From NCBI RefSeq assembly GCF_932274485.2, contig NC_065880.2, forward strand, positions 51,818,894 through 51,882,893: a DNA stretch of 64,000 nucleotides. Direction: 5' to 3'. Shown in pieces: positions 11,749-24,500 of this stretch. The notes under the pieces are model-generated. The model had not been told where the DNA came from and searched no databases. It was given only the letters and a program-made list of their open reading frames with translations. Each line of letters starts with the position of its first letter. Within the stretch, counting starts at the first letter, position 1. Source of the DNA: Patella vulgata (Eukaryota > Mollusca > Gastropoda > Patellidae). The translations under genes were made by a program, and so were the position numbers.

Positions 11749-11884
11749 CTGTAGTGTTGATATGACATTTTAAAGATATATGCTTCTATTATTACACATG
11801 TGTGCATGAGATCGAGATTATACTATTCATTATTCTGTTTTAGCTTTAGATGTTATTGTAACAACTACGTTTATATTGTGAGTA

Positions 11885-14170
11885 TGAGTATAAATGGCTC
11901 CCCCAGTAGTCATATATTGTTGTCCCCCGTCCGTAAGTCGTTCTTGCGTCCACAATCAGAGGCTCTAGAGGCTAAAGTTAATATCTAAAGGACTTTAAAT
12001 TTATACACAATGTTTAAGGTGATGAGACGAAGAAGCCTATTGATTTTCATCGATTTCCAATAATTACCACCAGAGTTATGGCCCTTGATCACTTTAAAAA
12101 ATCTTGTGGATGCTCTACAAGCTACAGTTTATATCCAATTGACTTTAAATCCATACACAGTGTTTAAGGTCATCAGATGAAGAACTCTTGATTTTCAACT
12201 ATTTCCGGTAATTACATCCAGAGTCCTGGCCCTTGATCACTTTGAAATATCTTGTGGACACTCTAGACGTGAAAGGCAATATTTGATTGACTTCAAATTT
12301 ATACACAGTATTTAAGGCCACGAGATGAAGAAGCCTGTCAATTTTGAACGATTTCCAATGATTATGGAAATTGATATTAAATGTTTTGTATGCTAAATGT
12401 TAGAATAGGGTAGAACTAGAGAAGCCAAATGGGTTGTTAATTGTAATCAGATTTAGTGTGTCGACTCACCATACGACTTAGCTGCTTTGGGCGTATGTTT
12501 CGTTGCCCGGCAACCTATCTTTAAAAATTTGTTTTACTCAACGATAAAATTTAATTAAAATACTTAAAATAATAAATTTGATGAATAAAAATTGAACTGA
12601 ATAAACTACATTTATATTGTGAGTATATATATATATAGCTCCTACATGAGGTGGTCGATGAAATATAATGAAAATGAACCAACCAGGTTAATGAATACAG
12701 TAAAAAAAAATAGTTTTAGGAAGTCTGGCCATCAAATAAATTAAAATTCTTACAATAATGAATTTGTTGAATAAAATTTTAACTGAATAAATAGATGTGA
12801 ACAATATGTTTGCAATTAATGAAAAATGTGTCATTGACCTTAGATTTCACTTTTTATATGTGGTAGTATACTGTCATCACCCCAGTCCGTCTGGCATCCA
12901 CAGTGTTTAAGGTCATGAGACAAAGAAGCCTATTGATTCGCAGCAAATTCTGATAATTAGTCAGAGTTATGGCCCTTGAACACTTTGAAAAATCTTGTGG
13001 ACACTCTAGAGGCTAAAGTTAATATCTGATTGACATTAAATTTATGTACAGTGTTTACGGTCGTAAGACAAAGAAGCCTATTGATATTCAGCGATTTCCA
13101 ATAGTAACTGCCAGAGTTATGGCCCTTGATCTCTTTGAAATATCTAGTTAATGCTTTATAGGCTAAAGTTAATATCCAATTGACTTTGTTTTAGGTCACG
13201 AGACGGAGAAGGATTTCTGATAATTACTGCCAAGAGTTATGGAACTTGATTGTTTTGAAATATCTTGTGGACACTCTAGGGGCTAATGTTTATATCCGAT
13301 TGATGTTAAATTTATACGCACTGTTTAAGGTCATGGGATGAAGAAGTCTATTGATTTTCAACTATTTTCGATAATTATAGTCCTTGATCTCTTTGAAAAA
13401 TTTTGTAGAAGCTCTTGAGGATAAAGTTAATATCTCATTGACTTTAAATTTATACACATTGTTTTGGGTCATGAGACAAAGAATCCTATTCATTTTCAAC
13501 GATTTCTGATAATTACTGCCAGAGTTAAGGCCATTAATCACTTTGAAAAATCTTGTGAACACTCTAGAGACTAAAGTTAATATGAATTGTTTAAGGTCAT
13601 GTGACAAACAATCGCAACAAATTCTAATGTTTTCTGATAATTACTTCATGGGTTATTACTCGTAATCAGATTTTCATGTGTTGTAAATGTTCTCATTACT
13701 GACAAAAGAAAAAATATGCGACAACACTTGTTGACTGCTCGGACGACTTGGCTGCTGTGTTTATACACCCACACTGAATTTTGGTCATATTTTGTCATTA
13801 GTCATCACCCCTGTCGGTCCACAAGCAATTATGGATAACCTAGAAACCAACAGTTAAATTTATACCAAGTGGATGCTCTAAAGTTATTACTTACCATCTG
13901 ATGGATTTGAAATCAATTTATACACAGCTTTATTGATGAGACAAAAAAGCCTATTTTCAATGATTTCCAAATATTCAAACAGCTAAATTTCTAAAGTTAT
14001 CATCTAATAACCATAGATGTTTTGTGTAATAAATGTTAACACTAGGTAGAACTAGAAGCCAATTTCTAATAATTGCTTGTGGCCGCTCTTGTTAGAATAT
14101 GCTCCCATTAGCTACTAACAGATGACTTAGTTGCTGTGAGCATATTTCCTTGTCTGACTATCCAATTCAA
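11885..14170 (+). mobile_element. Tandem-repeat-cored elements, family C, cluster of three
   Basis: Monomers of about 165 bp with GGACACTCTAGAGGCTAAAG, TTAATATCCGATTGACTTTA, TTTATACACAGTGTTTAAGG and GAGTTATGGCCCTTGATCAC. Ends are seen at about 12523 (GGGCGTATGTTTCG then hairpin GTTGCC-CG-GGCAAC), 13766 and 14165. A non-repeat spacer lies at about 12540-12850. Confidence 0.75.
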
Positions 14171-14819
14171 CATGGGCAGTCCATATAAATTATAATAAAG
14201 CTTAATGGTTATTGAGTACCAGTATACAAAATGTGAGAAAATATTTCATAAAATCTATATGAGAAAGAGCAAAACACATTCTGTTTGTGTACATTGTGTA
14301 GACAGTTTATGTATATTTAATCAAGATGTTTGATTGAAAAATTTTGACATCAGTGCTTATTTACTGTTTATTTGTTTTACGCATTTTATTGCTCATTGTT
14401 TTTATCACATAGAATGTCAAAGTTATTGTGGTAATTACTGTTTGTTTACTTTTTTAATTTTAGAATTGTAGAATGCAATGGAAATAGATCATTAAGCCTA
14501 AAAGTTAGAAACCTACTTAGTATGGTTATTTCCACCATGTGTTCCAACTGAAAATTTGTAAAGTAATTTGTGGGTGTATTGGAAATGTTTTGTTAGGGCA
14601 GGCAGGGGATAAGTGACCTTATAATCTCACTTCATTACTAGCAGTCTAGAGTCGTAATTAAGGTGTTGTGAAACAGCTATTCATTTTCTGTATGTTTGAT
14701 CAGATAAAGAAAATATTCTTCTCCTTGGATTTGACACACCAATATCAAAATGAAAGGAAAACAGCAATACAATATATAAATCAAAATTATAAAAAGATGC
14801 ACTATTTTACAGAATTCAA

Positions 14820-15340
14820 ATTTAACCTAATGTTCTCATTACTGGCAAAAGAAAAAATATGCAACAATACTTGTTGATGGCCCGGACGACTTGGCTGCTG
14901 TGGGTGTTTTTTCGTTGCCTAGCAACCTATCTTTAGAAAGACCTACAGGCGGTCGGTCCATCCGGTGTCCACAATTGCTTGTGAATTCTCTAGGCGCTAA
15001 AGTTAACATCCGATTGACTTGAAATTTATACAGTGTTTAAGGTCATGAGATGAAGAAGCCTATTGATTTTCAACGATTTCCGATAATTACTGCCATAGTT
15101 ATGGCCTTTGATTACTTTGAAAAATCGTGTGGATGCTCTGGGGGCTAATGTTAATATAAATTGTTTAAGGTCATGAGACAAACAATCGAAACCAATTCTA
15201 ATGTTTTCTGATAATTACTTCTTGGGTTATTACTCGTAATCAGATTTTCATGTTTTATAAATGTTCTCATTACTGACAAAAGAAAAATATGCAACAACAC
15301 TTGTTGACTGCCAGAACGACGTAGCTGCTGTGGCTTAATT
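14820..15340 (+). mobile_element. Tandem-repeat-cored element, family C
   Basis: Starts in a 3' end segment whose hairpin reads GTTGC-CTA-GCAAC (about 14920), then a new run of family C monomers to about 15335. 14170-14820 between this and the previous cluster shows no repeat or gene that I recognise. Confidence 0.7.
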
Positions 15341-15599
15341 TATGAACAACTAGAACAGTAGAATTTTCTATTTCTGTCATGTATGCTTCGCTTTTCTATT
15401 TATATTGAAATTTAGAATTTTATTAGTTAATTATTAGAGTAATTCTTTACTTTTATTGTTTACAATATTTATAGTAATTTTGTACTGGATGATAATGACA
15501 TTTATGCAATTAAACAAATACACATGTAGTTCGCATTTTAAATTTCTAAATGAAGTAGAATGTTCATACTTTGTGTAGGTCTTTATTAGATGAATGCCT

Positions 15600-16620
15600 T
15601 GACTGATGGTGGTTATTCGGCTCAAAATGTGTTTACCTACTATTCCTGACCCAGAATACAGCAATTTGAAAGTGGTCCAACATAGCCTTATTTATGTGTT
15701 CTTGGGACTGAAATCCAACCTGATGCCAAACTGAATTCCAGATTTTGGAGGAGTGGGAAAAAAAATCTTCGTTTAGAGTCTACGGAGTCGCAATATGCGA
15801 AGCCTGTCACAGGAGAGCGATGAAGCGACAAAGTTCTACGGCGTCGGGAGGTATGGGGGGTATCCCACAATAGTTTTGAAAAATAGACAGATACCGGTAT
15901 GCAAACTTGTTTTCCTGCTATTCCAGCCAGTAAGGACAGCAACTTGAAAGTGGTCCAATATAGCCTTATTTAGGTGGCTGACCTGAATTCCAATCAACCA
16001 ATCGATGAAATTGACCAAACAAATAATGAAAATGCTCGAAAATTCTCAATAACAGTCCACGAGCTGCTGTCTGTGAAGTCGGTCGAAGTAACTACCACGT
16101 CAGTATGGGAGCCTACAGATCTATATTTGTTTTCATTTTTTTTTATACTTTCGATGACCTACACTACATGAAGATCTGACCGGTTGTATCGATAGGTCAC
16201 GTCAGAGGTCATATGAGCGGCTTTTGATCCTATGATGTCAGACATTTGATTAACCAATCAGCATTGATGTTACTAGTGGATTACCCACTGTTCCATGAAA
16301 AACATGCCTAAAGCTCGCCGTAATTACAGACCATTTCATTGGCTATAGCACACATCATTCAGATAATGATAACAACTCTTCCAGATCCTAGTGTAGTAAA
16401 GCCAAGTAAAATGAAATTTTGAACTATCAAAACGAAACGAAATAGGATCTGTGTTTTAATCAGATTGGGAAGCCTCCCCAAGAAAATTTCGAAAATTAAA
16501 CGGCCTCAAACCTGTTTTCCTGCTATTCTTAATCCTTGGGGTTCAGCAATTCCATAGAGGTCCAACCTGAATTCCAATCTACCAATCAATCAGACTGTAT
16601 AGCATTAGCAGCTGCATTCT
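15600..16620. repeat. Unclassified repeat with three diverged copies of one block
   Basis: A block with TTTTCCTGCTATTC, CAGCAA, GTGGTCCAA, CTGAATTCCA and ACCAATCAA recurs at about 15620-15725, 15895-16020 and 16505-16590. No terminal repeats are clear. The stretches between and on to 17800 hold nothing I recognise. Confidence 0.45.
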
Positions 16621-17810
16621 CTGGACACCAGAAATTTAACTTTCCCAAAATTTGATGAAACAATTAATGTTGATGATGCCAGAAATAATGTCGCGCATAA
16701 AACAGAGTGACCACCTGGGTCCGTGAGAGGGAGGAGGGGGGGGGGGCGATGGGTAATGCCGAGTAATGTTTAAAAAGAAATTAATAACTAAAATAAAGCT
16801 GTTAATCTAATCGTAAAGGAGAAATGTTTTAATTCATATCTTCAATTTAGTACTCGCCCGTCTCGCCGTATTCTGTTTTATTATTGGCAGGTATATAAAG
16901 GTCGTCGGATTACGGCATATTATTTTGCCAATTTGAATTAGAAAATAGAAGGCAAGATATTTTAATTTATTCTTTCATTTTCAATAATCAGTCACTGTAG
17001 GCTACTCGTCTGCCCGAAAAATCTGATTGACCGAAGCCTGAAATAATATTTAACTATTAACAATGGCGATTGAAAATGTATGGATTGTTTGAGATACTTG
17101 AAAACCGGATTATATGGAGCAAAATTCTGAAGATTTTATTTTTCATATGAAAATCCGGTCACTGGCCAGCCACAGCCTTGTTCTGGAAACATTTTGATAT
17201 ACGCCTGGATTATCAAGACTACTACTAAAATATCACGTGAAAATCACATGACTTTAAACATGGCGTAGTATTTTTGCTCGCTTACTTGCACTGCACTGCT
17301 AGAAGTGCTTCCTTTTCTTTAGTCAGCCATACCATTACTCAAAACACTAGTTAATTTCTAATGTTCTGTAAGTATTGTGTATGGTAACCTTTAGATTATA
17401 AGAGGAATGTAGATAAGTAAATGAATCGTTAGATTAGAAATAATTATTTACACACTCTTGTCTGTTAACTAATGTTACTTTACTGTTTAACTGTAGTGAA
17501 AGAGTAGGGTTAATTTTGTAACCGATGGACGTTGTGACTCGGGGTTTTGTATGTAGTTATATCTAACAATACCTAACCGGAATCAATCTGAGATAATTTG
17601 ACTAAAAATTATCTGTATTTGTCTTTCAAACAATGATTGATAATTGTTATTTATTCAATTACTGTACCAAAACTAGATAGTAGATGTGCCAGGTCCATGG
17701 ACTTAACAAAACAATATTAATTACCCATAACAACCTGTATGTTTGAATAAAACAACACATTTTTATGATATTTTTATATGTATAGGTAGTATTCCGTAAA
17801 CATAGCTCTT

Positions 17811-18385
17811 TTTATCCCCCCGCCTTTTGAAGACAGCAGGGGACTATTAAAATGGGTTTGTCCGTCTGTCTGTCACACTTTTTTGGAGTTCGAAAATGAG
17901 CATTTTCTGCTTGTCTAAGCAGAGATAAGCAATTTGATTGGTTGATGCTTTGGGACAGGATAACTTTAGTTGTAATTAAGTGAGAGTGATGAAACTTGGT
18001 GTATAGTTTTATTATATCATTACTTTGACTAAGTTCGATAATGAACATTTTCTTGTCTGGGTCAGCAGAGTGCAAAGCAATTTGATTGGTTGAGACTTTG
18101 GAACACAATAACTCACCTTCTAATTGAGGTAGAATGTTCAAACTTGATGATTAACATTTCGAGCTAAAGCTAAGCAGAGCTAAGCAATTTTATTGGTCGA
18201 TGCTTTGGGACAAGGTAACTTTGATTCTATCTGATAGAGAGTGACGAAACTTAGTGTATAGTTGATAATCAGTTTGATTGCTTGATACATTCAAAAAAAA
18301 TAAATGTGCAATTCATTAATATGTGTCAACTATTTATTTTGGGATTTCAGCGGGGGACATCAGCCTCACTGTTGGCTTGTTTTTT
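17811..18385 (+). mobile_element. Tandem-repeat-cored element, family D
   Basis: Starts TTTATCCCCCCGCC and ends GCGGGGGACAT, then an AGCC...GGCT hairpin and a T run. Inside are three degenerate monomers around GCAATTTGATTGGTTGA. Layout is as in families B and C but the sequence is unrelated. It ends about 150 bp before the IPMK first coding exon. Confidence 0.75.
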
Positions 18386-18538
18386 TTGTTTTTTTTTAAT
18401 ATTTATAAAACAAACCAACCTATATAGCCTTATAATAGCAATTGCCCTGCCCGTACCTTCCAAAATTGCAATGTCGCTGGATTTTGGTGACTTAAGTCTT
18501 CTTGTTTATAATTATAGATGTTTTTATTTTAGGCAATC

Positions 18539-21500
18539 ATGGAAGATGGACTTGAAAATGATTTCAAAAAGGCAGGTATTGTAGCTGAACCATTGTCAAC
18601 TCAGGTAGCTGGTTGTCATACTGGAAATGCCGGACCATCAAATAAAACAGGTGGAGAGAATGTATTTCATACACAATTCATCAATTTAATTTTTAAGATG
18701 TCACTTTTTTTGGCTAAGTGCCCCAAATAGCTTATGATGTCATTACAATCATAAGTATCATATATGATGGAATCACACTCTTGCAGTCAACAGAATTGCC
18801 ACTGAAATGAGGTGGATATTGCATGCATTGTCCAAAATTTTATACAACACAACAACATAAAATATGGACATCAATAAACTAAACTTGGACACAAAAACAA
18901 AATTCCCTCCTCGACGGTCGAGAGCAAGACATTAAGTAATATATTGATACTTGTTCCTGAAGCAATGACCACAAGTTTTACAACATCTAGAACTGCTTTG
19001 CAATTCCCAAACTTATAGCTACGTTACCCCCCTTTACCGCAGACATGTGAACAGTAACATCCTATCAGAGGTTGTGGCACAAACACACGCAAATCAAACA
19101 TGTGACCTGCACAGAAACCTTTCCATTGAACGAGGCTTGAACTTTGCCACTCGATTATGACAGGTAGACATTTTAGCTGTTGGCTACTCTGATAATGGAT
19201 AATCATTTATAAATTGTGTTTCTATCATGTTTGACTTTTATGATACATTTTGCATGACCACATCTTTTCACTCCTGTACTCTTTTACTCAAGGAAATTAG
19301 AACCACTTGTAATAGTCTTCTGACGGAAATGTATCTTGAATCGTTTGGACTGTAAACGATAGTAGAGGGACTCTATCAAAAAGTCACTTTAAATTATTTA
19401 CACATAATGGGTTGAAAATTGGTAAAAACACAAAATAAAAAGCTCTGTGTATATTAATAGTCACCTTAAAATTAGTAAAAACACAAAACTAAAAAAAAAA
19501 TCCTTGTATATCAAAAAGTCACTTTAAAACACAATTATAAAATCGCTGTCATTAGAAGAGAGGGCGAATCATCTTCTCCCTTTGTCATAATAAAAAGACA
19601 AGTTAAAACAGGAGGTCCAGCTGGCCGATGTTTGGCATCATCAGTGCCAATCATCATCAGTGCGGATAGAAAAAAACCTGTGGGGGAAAAAGAATCCGCT
19701 TGCTTTATGCGAGAAGAGAGGGCAGGACATTATAAAACAAATTCTAAATTGGATCTTAAAATAAATTACAAAACAAATTATTCAATAGTCAATTGTTTTA
19801 TTTAATTAGGGGATTAAGGAATCGGTTAGGCGTTAATGACTTCACACGTCGGCTGATATAGGTAATTCAGGAATAAAAATTTTGAATATGCATTTGGTCA
19901 CTGTCGTCTGAGGGGATTAAGAGTTTTTTCGATAATTGGCAAAGTCGTTTTTACGGGAGGTCTCTTTTTGCTACTTTGAGTGAAGATAGCTGAATTAATT
20001 TTAATCAGATTGGTGTGAACTTGCTGTAAAGTGGAAATAGTAACCATTGGCTATATACGTGCCAAAAAGTTTTTTTGTCCATCTTATGTGTCCTTTAAAA
20101 TACAGACACTATCCCACACATGCATTTCAATGATATACATTTGGCACATTGCCCATACCATTATTTAAAATAATGGTACACCAACATCAAAGAATGACAT
20201 CACATCTGTATTTTAATTCATATTAAATACCAGCATCAACACAGACGCAGAAGAGTGGACAACGTTAAGCTGTAACAAATCTGTGTCTTCAAAATCCTGA
20301 TGCTACACCATGACCCTTTGCATATGATCAGAACCTATAATCCTAAACTCACAAGATGGCAAATACTACCATTCTTAACACCAAACATCTTGCAAGTAAA
20401 TAAATATGGCTGGATTCAGATGAGGCCTATTAATGATTTTTGATTGTGTAGCCCAGTAATGTTTCTAGAATACAACTAAAGCATAAATTTCTGATCATAT
20501 TAACCCTTTACTTGTTCTAGAAATGTTGGATATTGGAAATGGATATGTTTTGAAGCTGACACAAGCCCCACCAAGGGGACCAAGGGAAATTGGATTCTAT
20601 GAAAAAGTCTTTGATGAAAAAACAAAAGAAAAAGACCTTTTAGCATTACGACCACACTTACCTCAATTTTATGGCAGCCATGTTTATAATAGTTGTGAGT
20701 AAAATTACATTTTGAATGTCAAGATTTAAACATTATAATTTGAAAAGAGGTAAACTTACGTATTGTTTGTTTTGCTCATTAATTTTTCAGAATGTATTTT
20801 TCATTACTTACTGTCCATTTATCATACATATTGAGGCCTAAGTAAATTCTTAATTTTTTTCTGTCAACTTCTTTTTCCGCCGTTTAATTGTATGTTGACA
20901 CCCCTCAGTGTTCCCAAATTCCGCCTAACCATTTGATCAAGAAATAACAACCGCTCCCTTAGTCAAGCTAGCACATAACTAGCTGGCAAACAAAAGTTAG
21001 GTTGCCAGTTAGTAGTACATTTTTGCCCAGTTCTTGGCCCTTGGGTATTTTTTGACTAATCCATTATTTTTTCTAGTAAGATTGGGTGTCTATATTTTCC
21101 ATATTAGGGACCGTACAATATAAATACATTTATATTTTCATAAAATTTTGTCATTTCTCATATTTAATTATCATAAATTGGAAAAATATCATAAAAAGAA
21201 TACAAAATTTCACTATTTCTCTGGTTTTGAATGAGAAAATCATCCAGGTATTTTATTACCCCCAGCTTTTACACTCTTTCATTTTCTATTTGACGATGTT
21301 CAGTTAATGTTATGATGGTATATGTATATGAAATTAAATTAAATAAAATTTGGGTTTAAGATCCTACAGTTCTGCTCTGATTGGGCTAATGAAGATGGGC
21401 ATACGCCATAAAATTCCACGAGAAACTTTCATAAAATATAAATTTATGACAAAAATCTGTAAGGTCCCTGATATATACCAAATTTGCCATATCTTTACTG

Positions 21501-24500
21501 GAAATAACCACCTGATGATTATTTTCGTGACAATGTATCTTTAAATATTCACAATCCAGTTGCTTTACATGATGCCGATTTCCTTGTGGATGTTAAAATA
21601 CATTACTCACTAAATTGGAACATTAATTACCGAGAAAAATGCTTCTTGGCTTTTAACGGATCAAAATAAGTTCAGTAAACTATGGTGTAAATGACTAACT
21701 TAGCTGTTTTGACTATGTGTGAGGAAGCCATCATACAGTTTGCTATTATTATATTTCAGTTACTTATTTAAAATTAGAGAATATTACCTCCAGTTTTCGA
21801 AAACCATCAGTGATGGATGTAAAGATTGGTGCCATTTCCTGGGATCCGGAAGCCACAGAAGCTAAAATTAATCAAGAGAAAAGTAAATTTCCTCCAGCAC
21901 AAAAAGTTGGCTTTAGATTTGCTGGAATGAGAGTATGTCTGATATTTGTCATTTTATCCTCTCCCCCCCCCCCCCTCCTTGGGTTTACTGATAATATTAT
22001 GACAGATTATGCATTTTAAAGATAGATGTGTAATTCTTGCACCTGTTCACTACCGGTACCACCTCCAGTCCAGGATGATTTGCAATTCTCAGATTCTTCA
22101 TATTTTAATGTGAATGATTTACTACACACTACAGTTCTTGTTGAAATATTTTCAATATTCGTTAGATTGCATATTTGGCTATAAGAAAGAACCCTATCAA
22201 ATTTGAAAATTTTTCTATCACAAATTTTAGAATTATCTCCCAATTCATATTCAGATTTATGAAATCTTGTGAACATGATAGAGGAGAAAGTTCTTGGTAC
22301 AATTATCAAAACTCAGTGGATTGTTCATTAGGGTATAAGCTCAAAAAGGTTTTGGAACCACTGGGATAGACAGTGGCGAGGGGGTGACAGCCCCAGGCAT
22401 CCATTTCATAAGGACATCCATTCAAAGTGTGTAATTGAATTATATTTCATAAAATTATCGCTAATAGCTTTGTTGTACAAACTGCACTACTTGATTTGAA
22501 TAATAAGAAACATTTAAAAGTTTGTTGGAGGGGCAAAGCTGGGGCAAAGTCCAAGGTTAAGGGGGACAAATGCGCAAGTTTCAATTAGGGGTATTGTGGG
22601 CCTCCCCTAGAAATATTTAAAAAACAGACTGCTGGAAATGCAGTCTGGCAGTATTTCAAACACTGATCGTGGAGATAAATAAAGCTCACCAGATACCATG
22701 AGTCACCAAATCACTAGTTTATCTCACCAGAGAGGAACGTGTCAAATGAACGGAGTGAGTGAATCGAATGAATATTTTTGCCATAATATTTTAAGAAATA
22801 GAGTGCCGGTAATGCAGCCTGGCAGTATTTCAGACACTGGTCGTCGAGATAAATAGAGCTGACCAGAAACTGTCGGTCGCCAAATCACTAGCTTATTCGA
22901 ACTGAGAAGAAGGTGTCAAAGAACGGAGTGAGTGAATCATAGAGAATGAATATTCTTGCCATGTTGAACCTATACCCCAAAACTTTGAGAATCGTAAAAA
23001 AGCACTTCTCAAATGGTTCATGTGTTATTGTTTCTAGTAGGTTTACAGCAGGATGGGTTCGGTAAGAAATCACTCTGACTCTACAACATGCAAGTTTATG
23101 ACTGAGTGGGAATGTGGGATTGATCACTGTAGAAGGTATTGATTACCGAAACATATCACAAATATTTTTTTATACGCCCACATTTTCATGTGGACGTATA
23201 TTGTCATCGCTCTGTCTGTCCGGACATCCGTCCGTCTAGAATTGTTTGTGGACACTCTACAGGTCACAATTCTTATCCGATTTTGACGAAACTTGAAATA
23301 CAGGTTTATCTCCAAAAGATTTCGGTTGCTTTCTATATTGGCATTTATCGGACCGAAACTTCATGGATTATGGCCCCTGATTGTACGAAAAAGCACGTTT
23401 TTAGCATGTGGACCCTATAGAGGTCACAATTTTTATCTGATTTTGTTGAAACTTAAAATGTAAGTTTATAACCCAAAGATCTCGGTTCATTTCGATATTC
23501 GCGCATATCGGATTGTGGTTGAGTTTGAATTTCGTAAAAATCAGACCAAAACTGACAGACAAAATGGACGCCTCTCGTACTCTAGAGGTCATAATTTTGA
23601 TCTGATTTTGATGAAACTAGAAATTCATGTTTATTACCCATAGTTCTTGGTTCCTTTCGATATTCGGGCATATCGGATAGTAACTTCTTGAATTATGGCC
23701 CCCGAGTGTATAAAAAAATCATGTTTTTAGCTTGTCCCTCTAGAGGTCACAATTATTATCCGATTTAAAAAAACCTTCGAATATATCATTGTTACACCGT
23801 AATGTTTATTGAGTTTGAATTTTGTGAAAGTCGAGCCAAAACTGCCGGACAAAATCGCCGCCCCTCGTATGCAAATAGTGTATAGCATCTGGTATATCAA
23901 GCTTGTGGACGTGGGTGGGTCCGGGTGGGTCCGCCCCCCCCCCCCCCCAATTGTTTTTCTGGTCCTCTGTCTGCCTGGGTTAGGGTTAGGGTTAGTTTTC
24001 GGTTTATAGTATAGCCCTTCTCCGGATTACCTATTTAGGGTGTTTTCCGGTATTTAGTGTTTTTCTGGTGTTTTCCGGTATTCAGTATAAATGGTGTTTT
24101 CCGGTAGTTTTCCAGTGTTTTTTGGTGTTTTCCGGTATATAGTATCCAAACGTAACTTCCTGGATAATGGCTCCTGATTGTTTTATCTTGCAGATTCTCT
24201 AGAGGTCACAATTTTTTTTCCGATTTTAAAAATCGTTTAGATATTTCACCATTCCACCATAATGAAGGTTGAATTCGAATTTCGGGAAAATCGAATTGAA
24301 ACTGCCCGACAAAATGGCCGCTCTTTGTACGCAAATTGTGTAAGAGTATGCAATACGAAGGTTGTGGACCCTCTAGAGGTCACAATTTTTATCCAATTCT
24401 GATGAAACTTAAAACATATCTTTATATCCCAAAGATCTCAGTCCCTTTTGATATTTGCACATTTCATACCATAACTTTCTGGATTATTGCCCCTGATTGT

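Noticed and set aside
17812-18141. 109-codon reverse ORF
   Set aside because: It lies wholly within the family D tandem-repeat element and has no recognisable protein features.
23139-23592. Several overlapping ORFs of 63-93 codons on both strands
   Set aside because: They are open frames in family B monomers, repeated in related form at 8471-8761 and 24336-24694.
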